The position numbers and the translations under genes were made by a program. Source: Candidatus Omnitrophota bacterium (GTDB taxonomy: Bacteria; Omnitrophota; Gorgyraeia; JAGLLT01). Taken from it: 8,264 nt of DNA. This document shows positions 1-6,109 of the stretch, in pieces (the stretch's first letter is position 1; each line of letters opens with the position of its first letter). The stretch is from the NCBI GenBank assembly GCA_030630095.1, contig DAOVNW010000035.1, positions 1 to 8,264 of the forward strand. The letters are read 5' to 3'. The notes beneath the pieces are model-generated. The model saw only the letters and a program-made list of their open reading frames with translations. It was not told the DNA's origin and ran no database searches.

Positions 1-556
1 GATGCTCTTTTTCTTCCTGCATAATTTTATCAATCAACTGCATAATTTTAGGATTTAACAGCTCAGCGAATTTTTGCATTGACTCCTGGAATAATTGCGG
101 CGCTACTTCAATAAATTTTTTTCCTGCAGGGGATTTATGAAACACAATTATATCTTTTAATTCACTTTCTGTAAAATATTTATCATACAGAGGGTAGTAT
201 ACCTCCTCTATAACTTGCTCCATATCTACCCTTTGCGGATATAGCTCTCTAAACCGCATGGAAAAACGAAGCTGGCTCTCAATAAGCTCCTTTTGAAGCT
301 CATCTTGCTCTCTGCCCTTTAAGAGTTCAGCTTCAGACATTACCTGAGATATCATTTGGGGATAATTTCTTTCCATCTGAAGAAGCATTGTATCCGTCAT
401 ATTTTCAGTCATCTGCGCCACTTTTGCAACTTCAAGCAGTTCTTTAATTAACGCTCGCTTCTCCTGAGAAATTATTTCCTGAGCATCTATTTTCATCGCG
501 AAAGAAAATGTAAATAACAGTAATATTACAGCAGTTCCTGTCATTTTCCTAAACAT
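1..556 (-). CDS. Exported DUF2059-domain protein, 3' end outside window
   Basis: The reading frame is open from an ATG at 556 to the window edge, giving 185 residues and no stop. A GGAGGTG Shine-Dalgarno sits about 5 bases before the ATG. The N-terminus is a Sec-type signal peptide: basic residues (MFRK), a hydrophobic run at about 7-20, and likely cleavage near residues 20-25. The mature part is charged and helical. Residues about 124-160 carry the pattern typical of DUF2059 (YFTESEL, then FHKSPAGKKF, then a P-x-L-x-Q-E-S-M tail). DUF2059 proteins are exported or periplasmic and have no established biochemical role. The gene begins only 13 bases after the isocitrate dehydrogenase stop, and its ribosome site lies in that gap, so it is probably the last visible gene of the same operon. 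No link to that pathway is known. Confidence 0.8.
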   Translation of the reverse strand, partial: MFRKMTGTAVILLLFTFSFAMKIDAQEIISQEKRALIKELLEVAKVAQMTENMTDTMLLQMERNYPQMISQVMSEAELLKGREQDELQKELIESQLRFSMRFRELYPQRVDMEQVIEEVYYPLYDKYFTESELKDIIVFHKSPAGKKFIEVAPQLFQESMQKFAELLNPKIMQLIDKIMQEEKEH

Positions 557-569
557 ACAACACCTCCAT

Positions 570-1667
570 TTAATTAGGGACACATCCTAATTTTTCAATT
601 ATTGCGTCTGCCATCTGGCTGGTGCCAACGGCAGTTGGGTCATTTCTGTCTTCTTTCAGGTCATAAGTAACCGACCTGCCTTCTTTAACAACCTGCCTGA
701 CCGCCTTTTCCAGCTTTACACCCGCTTTATCTTCGCCAATATGATGAAGCATCAAAACACCTGACAAAATCATAGCTACGGGGTTGACTTTATTTAAGCC
801 GGTATACTTCGGAGCCGAACCGTGAGTAGCCTCAAAAACGGCGTATTCATCACCAATATTTGCTCCGGGCGCCAATCCCAGCCCCCCCACTAATCCGGCG
901 CATAAATCAGATATAATATCACCGTAAAGATTAGGCAAAACCAGTACATCAAAGTTATACGGGCGCAGTACCAACTGCATACACATATTATCAACTATGT
1001 TATCACTAAACTCCACCCTGCCTTCATACTCCTTAGCAACTTCACGGGCGGCCTTAAGAAACAGGCCGTCAGTAAATTTCATAATATTAGCCTTATGAAC
1101 AGCCGTTACCATTCTCCTGCCATTTTTAAGGGCGTATTCAAAAGCAAACTTTACAATCTTTTTCGTGGCTGATACCGATATAGACTTAATACTGATGCCT
1201 GAGTCTTCAGGAATTTTTCTTGAAGACAATTTTTCAATAACACCGATTAACTCTCCGGTCTCATCTTTGCCTTCTTCAAATTCTATGCCGGCGTAAAGAT
1301 CCTCTGTATTTTCTCTGACCACCACCAAATCAATATTATTATATGGAAGCTTAAGCCCTTCGTAACTCTTACACGGCCTTAAACAGCTGTAAAGATTGAG
1401 TTTCTGCCGCAAGGCAACGTTAACCGAACGAAACCCCTTGCCTACCGGTGTTACGATGGGCCCTTTTATGGCGACCTTATTTTTCTTTATTGACTCAATG
1501 ACCGTATCGGGAAGGGGTGTGCCTTCTTTTTCTAAAACTGCCGCGCCCGCTTCTACTACATCCCAGGCAATATCAATTCCTGTTGCCTCAATACAGCGCC
1601 TGGCCGCCTCGCTCACCTCCGGCCCTATGCCGTCTCCCGGAATTAAGGTAATTTTATGTTTCGTCAA
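570..1667 (-). CDS. icd: Isocitrate dehydrogenase, NAD(P)-dependent (icd/LeuB family)
   Basis: This 365-residue beta-decarboxylating dehydrogenase most likely oxidises isocitrate to 2-oxoglutarate and CO2 in the cytoplasm. The N-terminal LIPGDGIGPEV is the family signature. The substrate loop at 80-97 reads R-S81-V-N83-V-A-L-R87 followed by R97-P. Ser81 and Asn83 match E. coli IDH Ser113 and Asn115, whereas isopropylmalate dehydrogenases have a Leu-rich loop here. Other expected residues are R118, Y125, K192, D226, D250 and D254. The cofactor segment HGSAPK287Y288 has the Lys-Tyr pair of NADP-dependent E. coli and Thermus IDH, and Y335 also matches. The position of the third E. coli contact, Arg395, is acidic or shifted, so NADP preference is likely but unproven. 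The start is TTG, overlapping the upstream stop (TTGA), with GGAGG 9 bases before it. Homoisocitrate dehydrogenase is the main alternative. Confidence 0.87.
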   Translation of the reverse strand: MTKHKITLIPGDGIGPEVSEAARRCIEATGIDIAWDVVEAGAAVLEKEGTPLPDTVIESIKKNKVAIKGPIVTPVGKGFRSVNVALRQKLNLYSCLRPCKSYEGLKLPYNNIDLVVVRENTEDLYAGIEFEEGKDETGELIGVIEKLSSRKIPEDSGISIKSISVSATKKIVKFAFEYALKNGRRMVTAVHKANIMKFTDGLFLKAAREVAKEYEGRVEFSDNIVDNMCMQLVLRPYNFDVLVLPNLYGDIISDLCAGLVGGLGLAPGANIGDEYAVFEATHGSAPKYTGLNKVNPVAMILSGVLMLHHIGEDKAGVKLEKAVRQVVKEGRSVTYDLKEDRNDPTAVGTSQMADAIIEKLGCVPN

Positions 1668-2167
1668 AACTTAAAACCTCCGTATTTGTTGAAATAATTA
1701 ACAATCGAACCAAGTTTAACAACCTCCTTCATAAAATCCGGCAGAGGATTTACCTTTAACTCAAGCTCACGGCTTTTGTTTTTCAGGAAACCGCTATCAA
1801 GGTCAAGTTCAATCAAATCTCCGTCTTTTATATCTTCCGTATCGGCCTCTATTAAAATTATTCCCAGATTAAAGGCGTTACGGTAAAAAATCCTGGCAAA
1901 ACTCTTAGCAACAATCACCTTTATGCCCGCGTACTTCAAGGCCAGGGGCGCCTGCTCACGTGATGAACCGCAGCCAAAATTTTCTCCGGCAGCAATAATG
2001 CCGCGGCCGGCAAGCCGCTTGATAAAATCGGGCTCTAAATCATTAAATACGTACTTGGCCAGCTCTTTCGGGTCCTGAATCTGGAACTTATACCTGCCGG
2101 AAATTATATAGTCCGTATTTACATCATCATCCTGCGTAAGCCTTATAACTTCACCTTTTATTATCAT
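1664..2167 (-). CDS. leuD: Aconitase-family small subunit, LeuD/HacB type
   Basis: This 167-residue protein is the stand-alone swivel domain that closes the active site over the 4Fe-4S large subunit. Visible motifs are DVNTDYIISGRY (15-26) and the swivel signature GENFGCGSSREQAP (61-74), which includes the catalytic Ser-Ser-Arg. The length is normal for bacterial and archaeal LeuD/HacB. The substrate-recognition loop after R25 reads Y26-K-F-Q29. Homoaconitase small subunits usually have YLRT there, and isopropylmalate isomerases have other YL-x-x forms. The loop therefore does not identify the substrate. Its ATG overlaps the large-subunit stop (ATGA), with GAGGAG at 2177-2182 as ribosome site, and its own stop overlaps the IDH start. 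The IDH-type partner makes an aconitase role plausible. The symbol is a family name only. Confidence 0.85.
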   Translation of the reverse strand: MIIKGEVIRLTQDDDVNTDYIISGRYKFQIQDPKELAKYVFNDLEPDFIKRLAGRGIIAAGENFGCGSSREQAPLALKYAGIKVIVAKSFARIFYRNAFNLGIILIEADTEDIKDGDLIELDLDSGFLKNKSRELELKVNPLPDFMKEVVKLGSIVNYFNKYGGFKF

Positions 2168-3420
2168 TTCAGGTAACTCCTCGGGTCGGTTATCCTGCCA
2201 GCTATCATGCTGGCCGCTACAGTAGCGGGAGAGGCCAGATAAATATAGGCGTTGGGGTTACCCATCCTGCCCTTAAAGTTTCTGTTAGCCGTAGAGATAA
2301 CCACCTCACCGTCTGCCGGCACTCCCTGATGCGTACCGACGCACGGCCCGCAACCGGGCGTTAAAATTACAGCACCGGCCTCTATCAGAGTAGAGATAAT
2401 TCCTTCACGAATGGCCTCCAAATATACAACCCGTGAAGCTGGCGCCACCAAAAACCTAACCTCGGAACTAACTTTTCGGCCTTTTAAAATATCGGCGGCA
2501 ATTCTCAAGTCCTCTACTCTTCCGTTGGTGCAGGTACCTATATATCCCTGATTTACTTTTGTTCCCTCCACCTCAGAAACAGTCGCCGTATTATCTACTG
2601 TGTGTGGTTTTGATACCATCGGCTCAACCTCTTGGGCATTATAAACCTTTATCTCAGAGTAAATGGCATCCTCATCGCTGGCCACCGGCTGAGGAATTTT
2701 ATCCGAATATCTCTTAAGCCAGTCAATTGTCTTTTCGTCGGCATCCATAATGCCGGCCTTTGCCCCTACTTCAATGGCCATATTAGAAATAGTAAGGCGG
2801 GCATCCATACTTAAGCCTCTAATAGTTTCTCCGCAAAACTCTATAGCTTTGTAGGTACATCCGTTGGCGCCTACGTCGCCGGCAATATGAAGAATCAGGT
2901 CTTTCGAGTAAACTCCTTTAGGCAGTTCTCCGTCAATCATTACCTTAACCGTCTCAGGCACCTTAAACCAGGTCTTGCCGCTGGCCAAAATTATACTCAG
3001 GTCAGTCGAGCCCATGCCGGTAGAAAAAATATTCAGAGCGCCATAAGTACAAGTATGGGAATCCGCCCCAACCACCAGGTCGCCGCAGCTTATATGGCCT
3101 CCTTCGGGCACAATCTGATGACAAACCCCGCAGCCAACATCATAAATACCAAAGCCATGTTTAGCGGCAAAGCTTCTCATCTTATTGTGGATTTCAGAAA
3201 CCCTCTCATTGGGACTGGGAGCTGAGTGGTCAATTACCATGCAAAAGCGGGACTTGTCGGCCACCTTCTCATTTTTCAACTTCTCAAAAGAGTCAATAAT
3301 CAGCCCGCTGGTACCGTCCTGCCCAAAACAAAAGTCCACTTCGCAAACAGCCAGGTCATTAGCTTTTAAATCTCTCCCCGCGTGACTGCTTAATATCTTC
3401 TCCGCGATAGTCTTTCCCAT
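2164..3420 (-). CDS. leuC: Aconitase-family large subunit, LeuC/HacA type (4Fe-4S hydro-lyase)
   Basis: This 418-residue large subunit carries the 4Fe-4S cluster that dehydrates and rehydrates a tricarboxylic or branched hydroxy acid. The cluster ligands are C297 (GTCTNGR), C357 and C360 (PGCGPC). Other family motifs are DHSAPSP (64-70), CHQIVPEGG (100-108), GADSHTCTYGA (118-128) and GMGSTD (135-140). The length fits the short prokaryotic LeuC/HacA group, not the roughly 750-900-residue AcnA or AcnB. The N-terminus MGKTIAEKIL supports the chosen ATG. Its Shine-Dalgarno (AAAGGA) is about 12 bases upstream, a little far. It is the first gene of the operon, directly after a promoter, and overlaps the small subunit by 4 bases. 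Sequence alone allows isopropylmalate isomerase, homoaconitase or aconitase. The co-transcribed isocitrate dehydrogenase makes me favour aconitase. Confidence 0.86.
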   Translation of the reverse strand: MGKTIAEKILSSHAGRDLKANDLAVCEVDFCFGQDGTSGLIIDSFEKLKNEKVADKSRFCMVIDHSAPSPNERVSEIHNKMRSFAAKHGFGIYDVGCGVCHQIVPEGGHISCGDLVVGADSHTCTYGALNIFSTGMGSTDLSIILASGKTWFKVPETVKVMIDGELPKGVYSKDLILHIAGDVGANGCTYKAIEFCGETIRGLSMDARLTISNMAIEVGAKAGIMDADEKTIDWLKRYSDKIPQPVASDEDAIYSEIKVYNAQEVEPMVSKPHTVDNTATVSEVEGTKVNQGYIGTCTNGRVEDLRIAADILKGRKVSSEVRFLVAPASRVVYLEAIREGIISTLIEAGAVILTPGCGPCVGTHQGVPADGEVVISTANRNFKGRMGNPNAYIYLASPATVAASMIAGRITDPRSYLK

Positions 3421-3458
3421 ACTACATAAATATCCTTTAATTTAATGTGTTGGGTACT

Positions 3459-3488
3459 AATATAACACACTTATAAAATGTCTGGCAA
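3459..3488 (-). promoter_or_regulatory. Sigma70-like promoter of the leuC-leuD-icd operon
   Basis: On the minus strand, TTGCCA (3488-3483) is followed after 18 bases by TATATT (3464-3459), or after 17 bases by TTATAT. It lies about 40 bases before the large-subunit ATG. Three GTGTT/AACAC half-sites lie around it (3447-3451, 3464-3468, 3489-3493), and a 6-bp inverted repeat ACACTT/AAGTGT spans 3467-3492. These may be a regulator site, but no regulator gene is present to support this. Confidence 0.55.
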
Positions 3489-3505
3489 GTGTTATTTTTT
3501 TTACA

Positions 3506-3535
3506 TTGACAGGTAAATGACTAATTTGCTATACT
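3506..3535 (+). promoter_or_regulatory. Sigma70-like promoter of the HEAT-repeat gene
   Basis: A consensus TTGACA (3506-3511) is followed after 18 bases by TATACT (3530-3535), one base from the consensus TATAAT. The predicted transcript starts near 3542, leaving a leader of roughly 65 bases before the ATG at 3609. Its -35 box lies 17 bases from the -35 box of the opposing promoter, so the two are back to back. Confidence 0.65.
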
Positions 3536-3608
3536 TTTAACTACTATTAAATTTTCTTACACAGTTTTGAACTTCTTATTAGTGAAAAACTTAAAAGGAG
3601 AAGGCGAA

Positions 3609-4169
3609 ATGAAGAAATTAATGTGCGTTGTTATTCTTATATTAGGATTTGGTTTATTTTTTAGCAATATTTCTTTAGCTGAAAGTGAACTCATTTTACA
3701 ATCTCAGCTTGATAAAAAAGTTGATGAGTTAATAAAGATTTTAAAATATGGAAAAGAGATATCTGTTTATGAACCCAACAAGATAGATGCCGTTATAGCC
3801 CTTGGTCTTTTGAAAGATCCTCGTTGCGTAGATATTTTGATTGAGTATTTAGAAAACAGTGATAATGATCATCTTTGCCACCAGATAATCCGAAGTCTCG
3901 GCTGGATTGGTGATAAAAGAGCTCTACCTATCTTAATAGATATTCTTAAAGATGACAATTATGTTCATGCTCGTGGTATGGCGGCTTTAGCCTTGGGCGA
4001 TATAGGTGGCGGACAAAAAGTTATTACTGCTTTAGAAGAAGCTTATAATAGCGATACAGATATGTATGTCAGGGATTATGCGGCTGAGAGCTTAAATAAA
4101 ATAACCGGAAAGTCGTACCAGAATCAAACTGATGAAATTATGCAAGAGATTAAAAAGGATATAGATTAA
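3609..4169 (+). CDS. Small exported HEAT/PBS-lyase repeat protein
   Basis: This protein has 186 residues. I chose the ATG at 3609 because AAAGGAG lies just upstream at the right distance and the protein then begins directly with a signal peptide: MKK, a hydrophobic core at 5-20, and likely cleavage after ISLA at residue 24. An in-frame TTG at 3567 would add 14 residues but lacks a ribosome site. The mature part is built of about four short alpha-hairpin repeats, roughly 57-83, 88-117, 119-148 and 152-167. They carry typical HEAT/PBS wording such as ALGLLKDPRCVDIL, SLGWIGDKRALPILI and ALALGDIGGGQ. Such repeats form protein-binding solenoids and have no catalytic residues. It is probably periplasmic, partner unknown. 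It is monocistronic, with its own promoter and terminator, and is flanked by oppositely directed genes. Confidence 0.82.
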   Translation: MKKLMCVVILILGFGLFFSNISLAESELILQSQLDKKVDELIKILKYGKEISVYEPNKIDAVIALGLLKDPRCVDILIEYLENSDNDHLCHQIIRSLGWIGDKRALPILIDILKDDNYVHARGMAALALGDIGGGQKVITALEEAYNSDTDMYVRDYAAESLNKITGKSYQNQTDEIMQEIKKDID

Positions 4170-4189
4170 AAGGGATATAAATTAAAAGG
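4151..4189 (+). repeat. 16-bp imperfect tandem repeat at the 3' end of the HEAT gene
   Basis: Copy 1 (4151-4166) and copy 2 (4167-4182) match at 14 of 16 bases, and a partial third copy (4183-4189) runs into the terminator stem. The stop codon of the HEAT gene is the first codon of copy 2. A local duplication or replication slippage is the simplest origin. Confidence 0.75.
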
Positions 4190-4209
4190 TGACAGCTGTC
4201 CCTTTTTTT
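4184..4209 (+). terminator. Rho-independent terminator, possibly bidirectional
   Basis: The stem AAAAGG-(T)-GACA pairs with TGTC-CCTTTT around a GC centre, with one bulged T. It is followed by a run of seven T on the plus strand, giving a normal intrinsic terminator 15 bases after the HEAT stop. Read from the minus strand, the same hairpin ends in TTTTAATTT, so it may also stop transcripts from convergent vapC, which ends about 50 bases away. Confidence 0.7.
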
Positions 4210-4258
4210 ATTCGGATGACTTACAGACCATAAAAGGTGAGACATGGGTATTTTTTTA

Positions 4259-4618
4259 TCATTTATAGGTTATCCCTAATATGGAAGCTTCGTGTTTTAA
4301 CTTGGTATCTAATGTCCATAGCGAGGCTTCGCTTAACAGCGCGGATGCCAGAAGATGAATATCAATAAGGCCGAGGCCTTTAGCCATTAGGTTATTCTTT
4401 TCAGTAAATAATAATACTTCTTCGTTGTCTGTCACCTCAACCACAGGAAGAGAGTTGAGCAAAGACAATATTTCTCGTCTATTTTTAATATTACCGCAGG
4501 CAAGTTCTCCAATAATAAAAGGGTGACAAGTTACATCGCCATCATTTAAGAGCTGTTCAAGTTTGGAATTACCATCGCGTAAATGAGAAATCCATACTGA
4601 TGTATCAACAAGGACCAT
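4259..4618 (-). CDS. vapC: VapC toxin, PIN-domain ribonuclease
   Basis: This 119-residue single PIN domain is the toxin half of a type II pair, expected to cleave RNA (often tRNA or rRNA in this family) with Mg2+ or Mn2+. The acidic metal-binding residues all appear present: D5 (VDTSVW), E38 (IGELACG), D86 (GLIDIHLLASAL) and D104 (TLDTKL). The toxin is therefore probably intact. The start codon shares one base with the VapB stop (TAATG), the usual translational coupling of antitoxin and toxin. The target RNA cannot be told from sequence. The downstream neighbour is the convergent HEAT gene, with a shared terminator region. Confidence 0.93.
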   Translation of the reverse strand: MVLVDTSVWISHLRDGNSKLEQLLNDGDVTCHPFIIGELACGNIKNRREILSLLNSLPVVEVTDNEEVLLFTEKNNLMAKGLGLIDIHLLASALLSEASLWTLDTKLKHEASILGITYK

Positions 4619-4809
4619 TAGTTCACTCTTCTGCGGGGTACACTATGTAACTTCTTTTCAGTCCCCCCTAATTTAGCCAACCTTTTGCCGCTTTCGCGGG
4701 CAATTAACGCTTCCAAGCCCAATCTGACTAAAGTGGTTTTCTCCTTAATTCCCGTGAGCTTCGATACTTTTTTAATCAAGTCATCTCTAATGTTTAATGT
4801 TGTTCTCAT
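4618..4809 (-). CDS. vapB: VapB antitoxin, ribbon-helix-helix type
   Basis: This 63-residue protein directly precedes vapC. The first part (MRTTLNIRDDLIKKVSKLTG, residues 1-20) is the beta strand and first helix of a ribbon-helix-helix DNA-binding domain. The segment KEKTTLVRLGLEALIARESGKRLAKLGG is typical of the VapB_antitoxin family (MetJ/Arc type). The basic C-terminal tail (VPRRRVN) would be the toxin-wrapping part. I start at 4809 because AAAGGAG lies about 8 bases upstream. A longer in-frame start at 4854 would lack a ribosome site and lie within the probable operator. It likely represses its own promoter through the palindrome at 4845-4863. Confidence 0.9.
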   Translation of the reverse strand: MRTTLNIRDDLIKKVSKLTGIKEKTTLVRLGLEALIARESGKRLAKLGGTEKKLHSVPRRRVN

Positions 4810-4842
4810 ACAGCAGCTCCTTTCATATAATATATATGTACT

Positions 4843-4871
4843 ATTATGCATCAAATATGCATATAAATCAA
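4843..4871 (-). promoter_or_regulatory. vapBC promoter with overlapping inverted-repeat operator
   Basis: On the minus strand, TTGATT (4871-4866), a 17-base spacer and CATAAT (4848-4843) make a good sigma70-like promoter about 35 bases before vapB. Within it, TATGCAT (4845-4851) and ATGCATA (4857-4863) form an inverted repeat with a 5-base spacer. The two self-complementary ATGCAT cores are 11 bases apart, one helical turn. This arrangement suits two ribbon-helix-helix dimers bound side by side, so it is the likely VapB or VapBC operator. Confidence 0.6.
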
Positions 4872-4938
4872 GTTTTTTTATATATTTTTTGATATAGCGT
4901 GGGAATGAAGTGTTGGGCGGGGAAAATCAAATGCACTT

Positions 4939-6096
4939 TTAACCAAACAGTTCTTTTAATCTCCTCAGCCCTTCATCTATCTCTTCGTAGCCGCAGGAGT
5001 AGCTGACTCTGATGTAATTCTCTTGTCCAAAGGCTATGCCGGGGATAACGGCGATTTTTGGTTCATCAAGAAGTTTATTAGCCATATCCATAGAATTTAA
5101 TCCGGTTTCTTTTATATTGCAGAAACAGTAAAAGGACCCTTGGGGCATATCGCAGGAAAAGCCGTTAATTCGGTTTAGGCCGCTAACCATTTTTTTTCTT
5201 CTAATATCAAATTCTCTGACCATCTCCCTGACAGATCTTTCGTCTGAGGTCAGGGCCGCCCAGGCCGCCTTCTGGCTGATAGAAGAGGGGTTGGAAGTCG
5301 AGTGACTCTGTAGATTATTAACTTTGGCGGCCACCTCTTCGCTTGCCCCCAGATAGCCTATACGCCAACCGGTCATTGAATAAGCCTTTGAAACACCGTT
5401 AATCGTCACCGTCAGTTTGTATATCTCTTTGTCAAAGGAGGCAATAGAAATATGTTTGTTATTATTATAGATAATCTTCTCATATATCTCATCGCTAATT
5501 ACGTATATATTGTGCTTAACTGCCACCTTAGCTATTTTTCTCAACTCATCTTTCGTATAAACTGTTCCTGCCGGATTGGAAGGGCTGTTTAAAATTAAAA
5601 CTTTTGTTTTAGCGGTAATATATTTTTCCAGCGTGTCAGTAGTAAACTTAAACTTATTTTTTTCCAGTGTTTTTATTATTACAGGCTGTCCTCCGGCAAA
5701 CTTCACCATCTCCGGATAACTTACCCAGTAGGGAGCCGGAATAATCACCTCATCGCCTTCATCACAAAGCACCTCTATTACGTTAAAAAGGGAGTGTTTG
5801 GCACCGCAGGAAATTACAATCTGGTTGTCGCTATATTCAAGATTATTGTCTTTTTTAAACTTTTCAATAATTGCCTTTTTCAAAAAAGGAGCTCCGGCCG
5901 CCGGCGTATACTTAGTAAAACCCTGCCTTATGGCCTCTATAGCCGCTTCTTTAATGTGCTCCGGAGTATCAAAATAAGGCTCTCCCGCCGCGAAATTTAT
6001 CACACTTTCCCCGCTTGCCTTTAATTTTTTCGCCTTAGAGGTAATAGCCAAAGTAAGCGAAGCCTTTATAGCCTGCGCTCTTTTAGAAAATTTCAT
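4939..6096 (-). CDS. aspC: PLP-dependent class I aminotransferase, aspartate aminotransferase type
   Basis: This 385-residue fold-type I enzyme transfers amino groups between amino acids and 2-oxo acids, most likely aspartate and 2-oxoglutarate. The PLP lysine is K237 (NGVSKAYSMTGWRIGY), with the phosphate-side R245. N174 (SPSNPAG), D202 and Y205 (SDEIYE) contact the cofactor, and R363 (YIRVSYS) binds the alpha-carboxylate. K100 (GAKHSLFN) aligns with the lysine that the Thermus-type enzyme uses to hold the acidic side chain, which supports aspartate or a related acid such as prephenate. I chose the ATG at 6096 because AGGGGG at 6110-6105 lies 8 bases upstream. The in-frame ATG at 6123 would lie inside the MBL gene and lacks a good site. 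It is the last gene of the yqeY-MBL-aminotransferase unit, and no clear terminator follows it. Confidence 0.88.
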   Translation of the reverse strand: MKFSKRAQAIKASLTLAITSKAKKLKASGESVINFAAGEPYFDTPEHIKEAAIEAIRQGFTKYTPAAGAPFLKKAIIEKFKKDNNLEYSDNQIVISCGAKHSLFNVIEVLCDEGDEVIIPAPYWVSYPEMVKFAGGQPVIIKTLEKNKFKFTTDTLEKYITAKTKVLILNSPSNPAGTVYTKDELRKIAKVAVKHNIYVISDEIYEKIIYNNNKHISIASFDKEIYKLTVTINGVSKAYSMTGWRIGYLGASEEVAAKVNNLQSHSTSNPSSISQKAAWAALTSDERSVREMVREFDIRRKKMVSGLNRINGFSCDMPQGSFYCFCNIKETGLNSMDMANKLLDEPKIAVIPGIAFGQENYIRVSYSCGYEEIDEGLRRLKELFG

Positions 6097-6109
6097 GGTG
6101 AATTCCCCC

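Noticed and set aside
1396..1674. Plus-strand open frames antisense to icd, and similar ones opposite leuC, vapB, the aminotransferase, MBL and yqeY genes.
   Set aside because: They overlap well-supported genes on the other strand and have no recognisable domains or good ribosome sites.
570..3420. A standard leucine-biosynthesis leuCDB operon.
   Set aside because: The dehydrogenase has the isocitrate-type S-x-N-x-x-L-R motif, not that of isopropylmalate dehydrogenase, and no leuA is present. The hydro-lyase subunits alone cannot decide, so their family names were kept with a caution.
3567..3608. A TTG-initiated 14-residue N-terminal extension of the HEAT protein.
   Set aside because: It has no ribosome site, while the ATG at 3609 has AAAGGAG and begins directly with a signal peptide.
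4151..4189. Short tandem repeats as a CRISPR remnant.
   Set aside because: The units are directly adjacent with no spacers, and no cas genes are near.
4872..4938. A terminator after the aminotransferase gene.
   Set aside because: Only a weak AAGTG/CACTT pairing with a long loop was seen, and the A/T tracts lack an adjacent stable stem.
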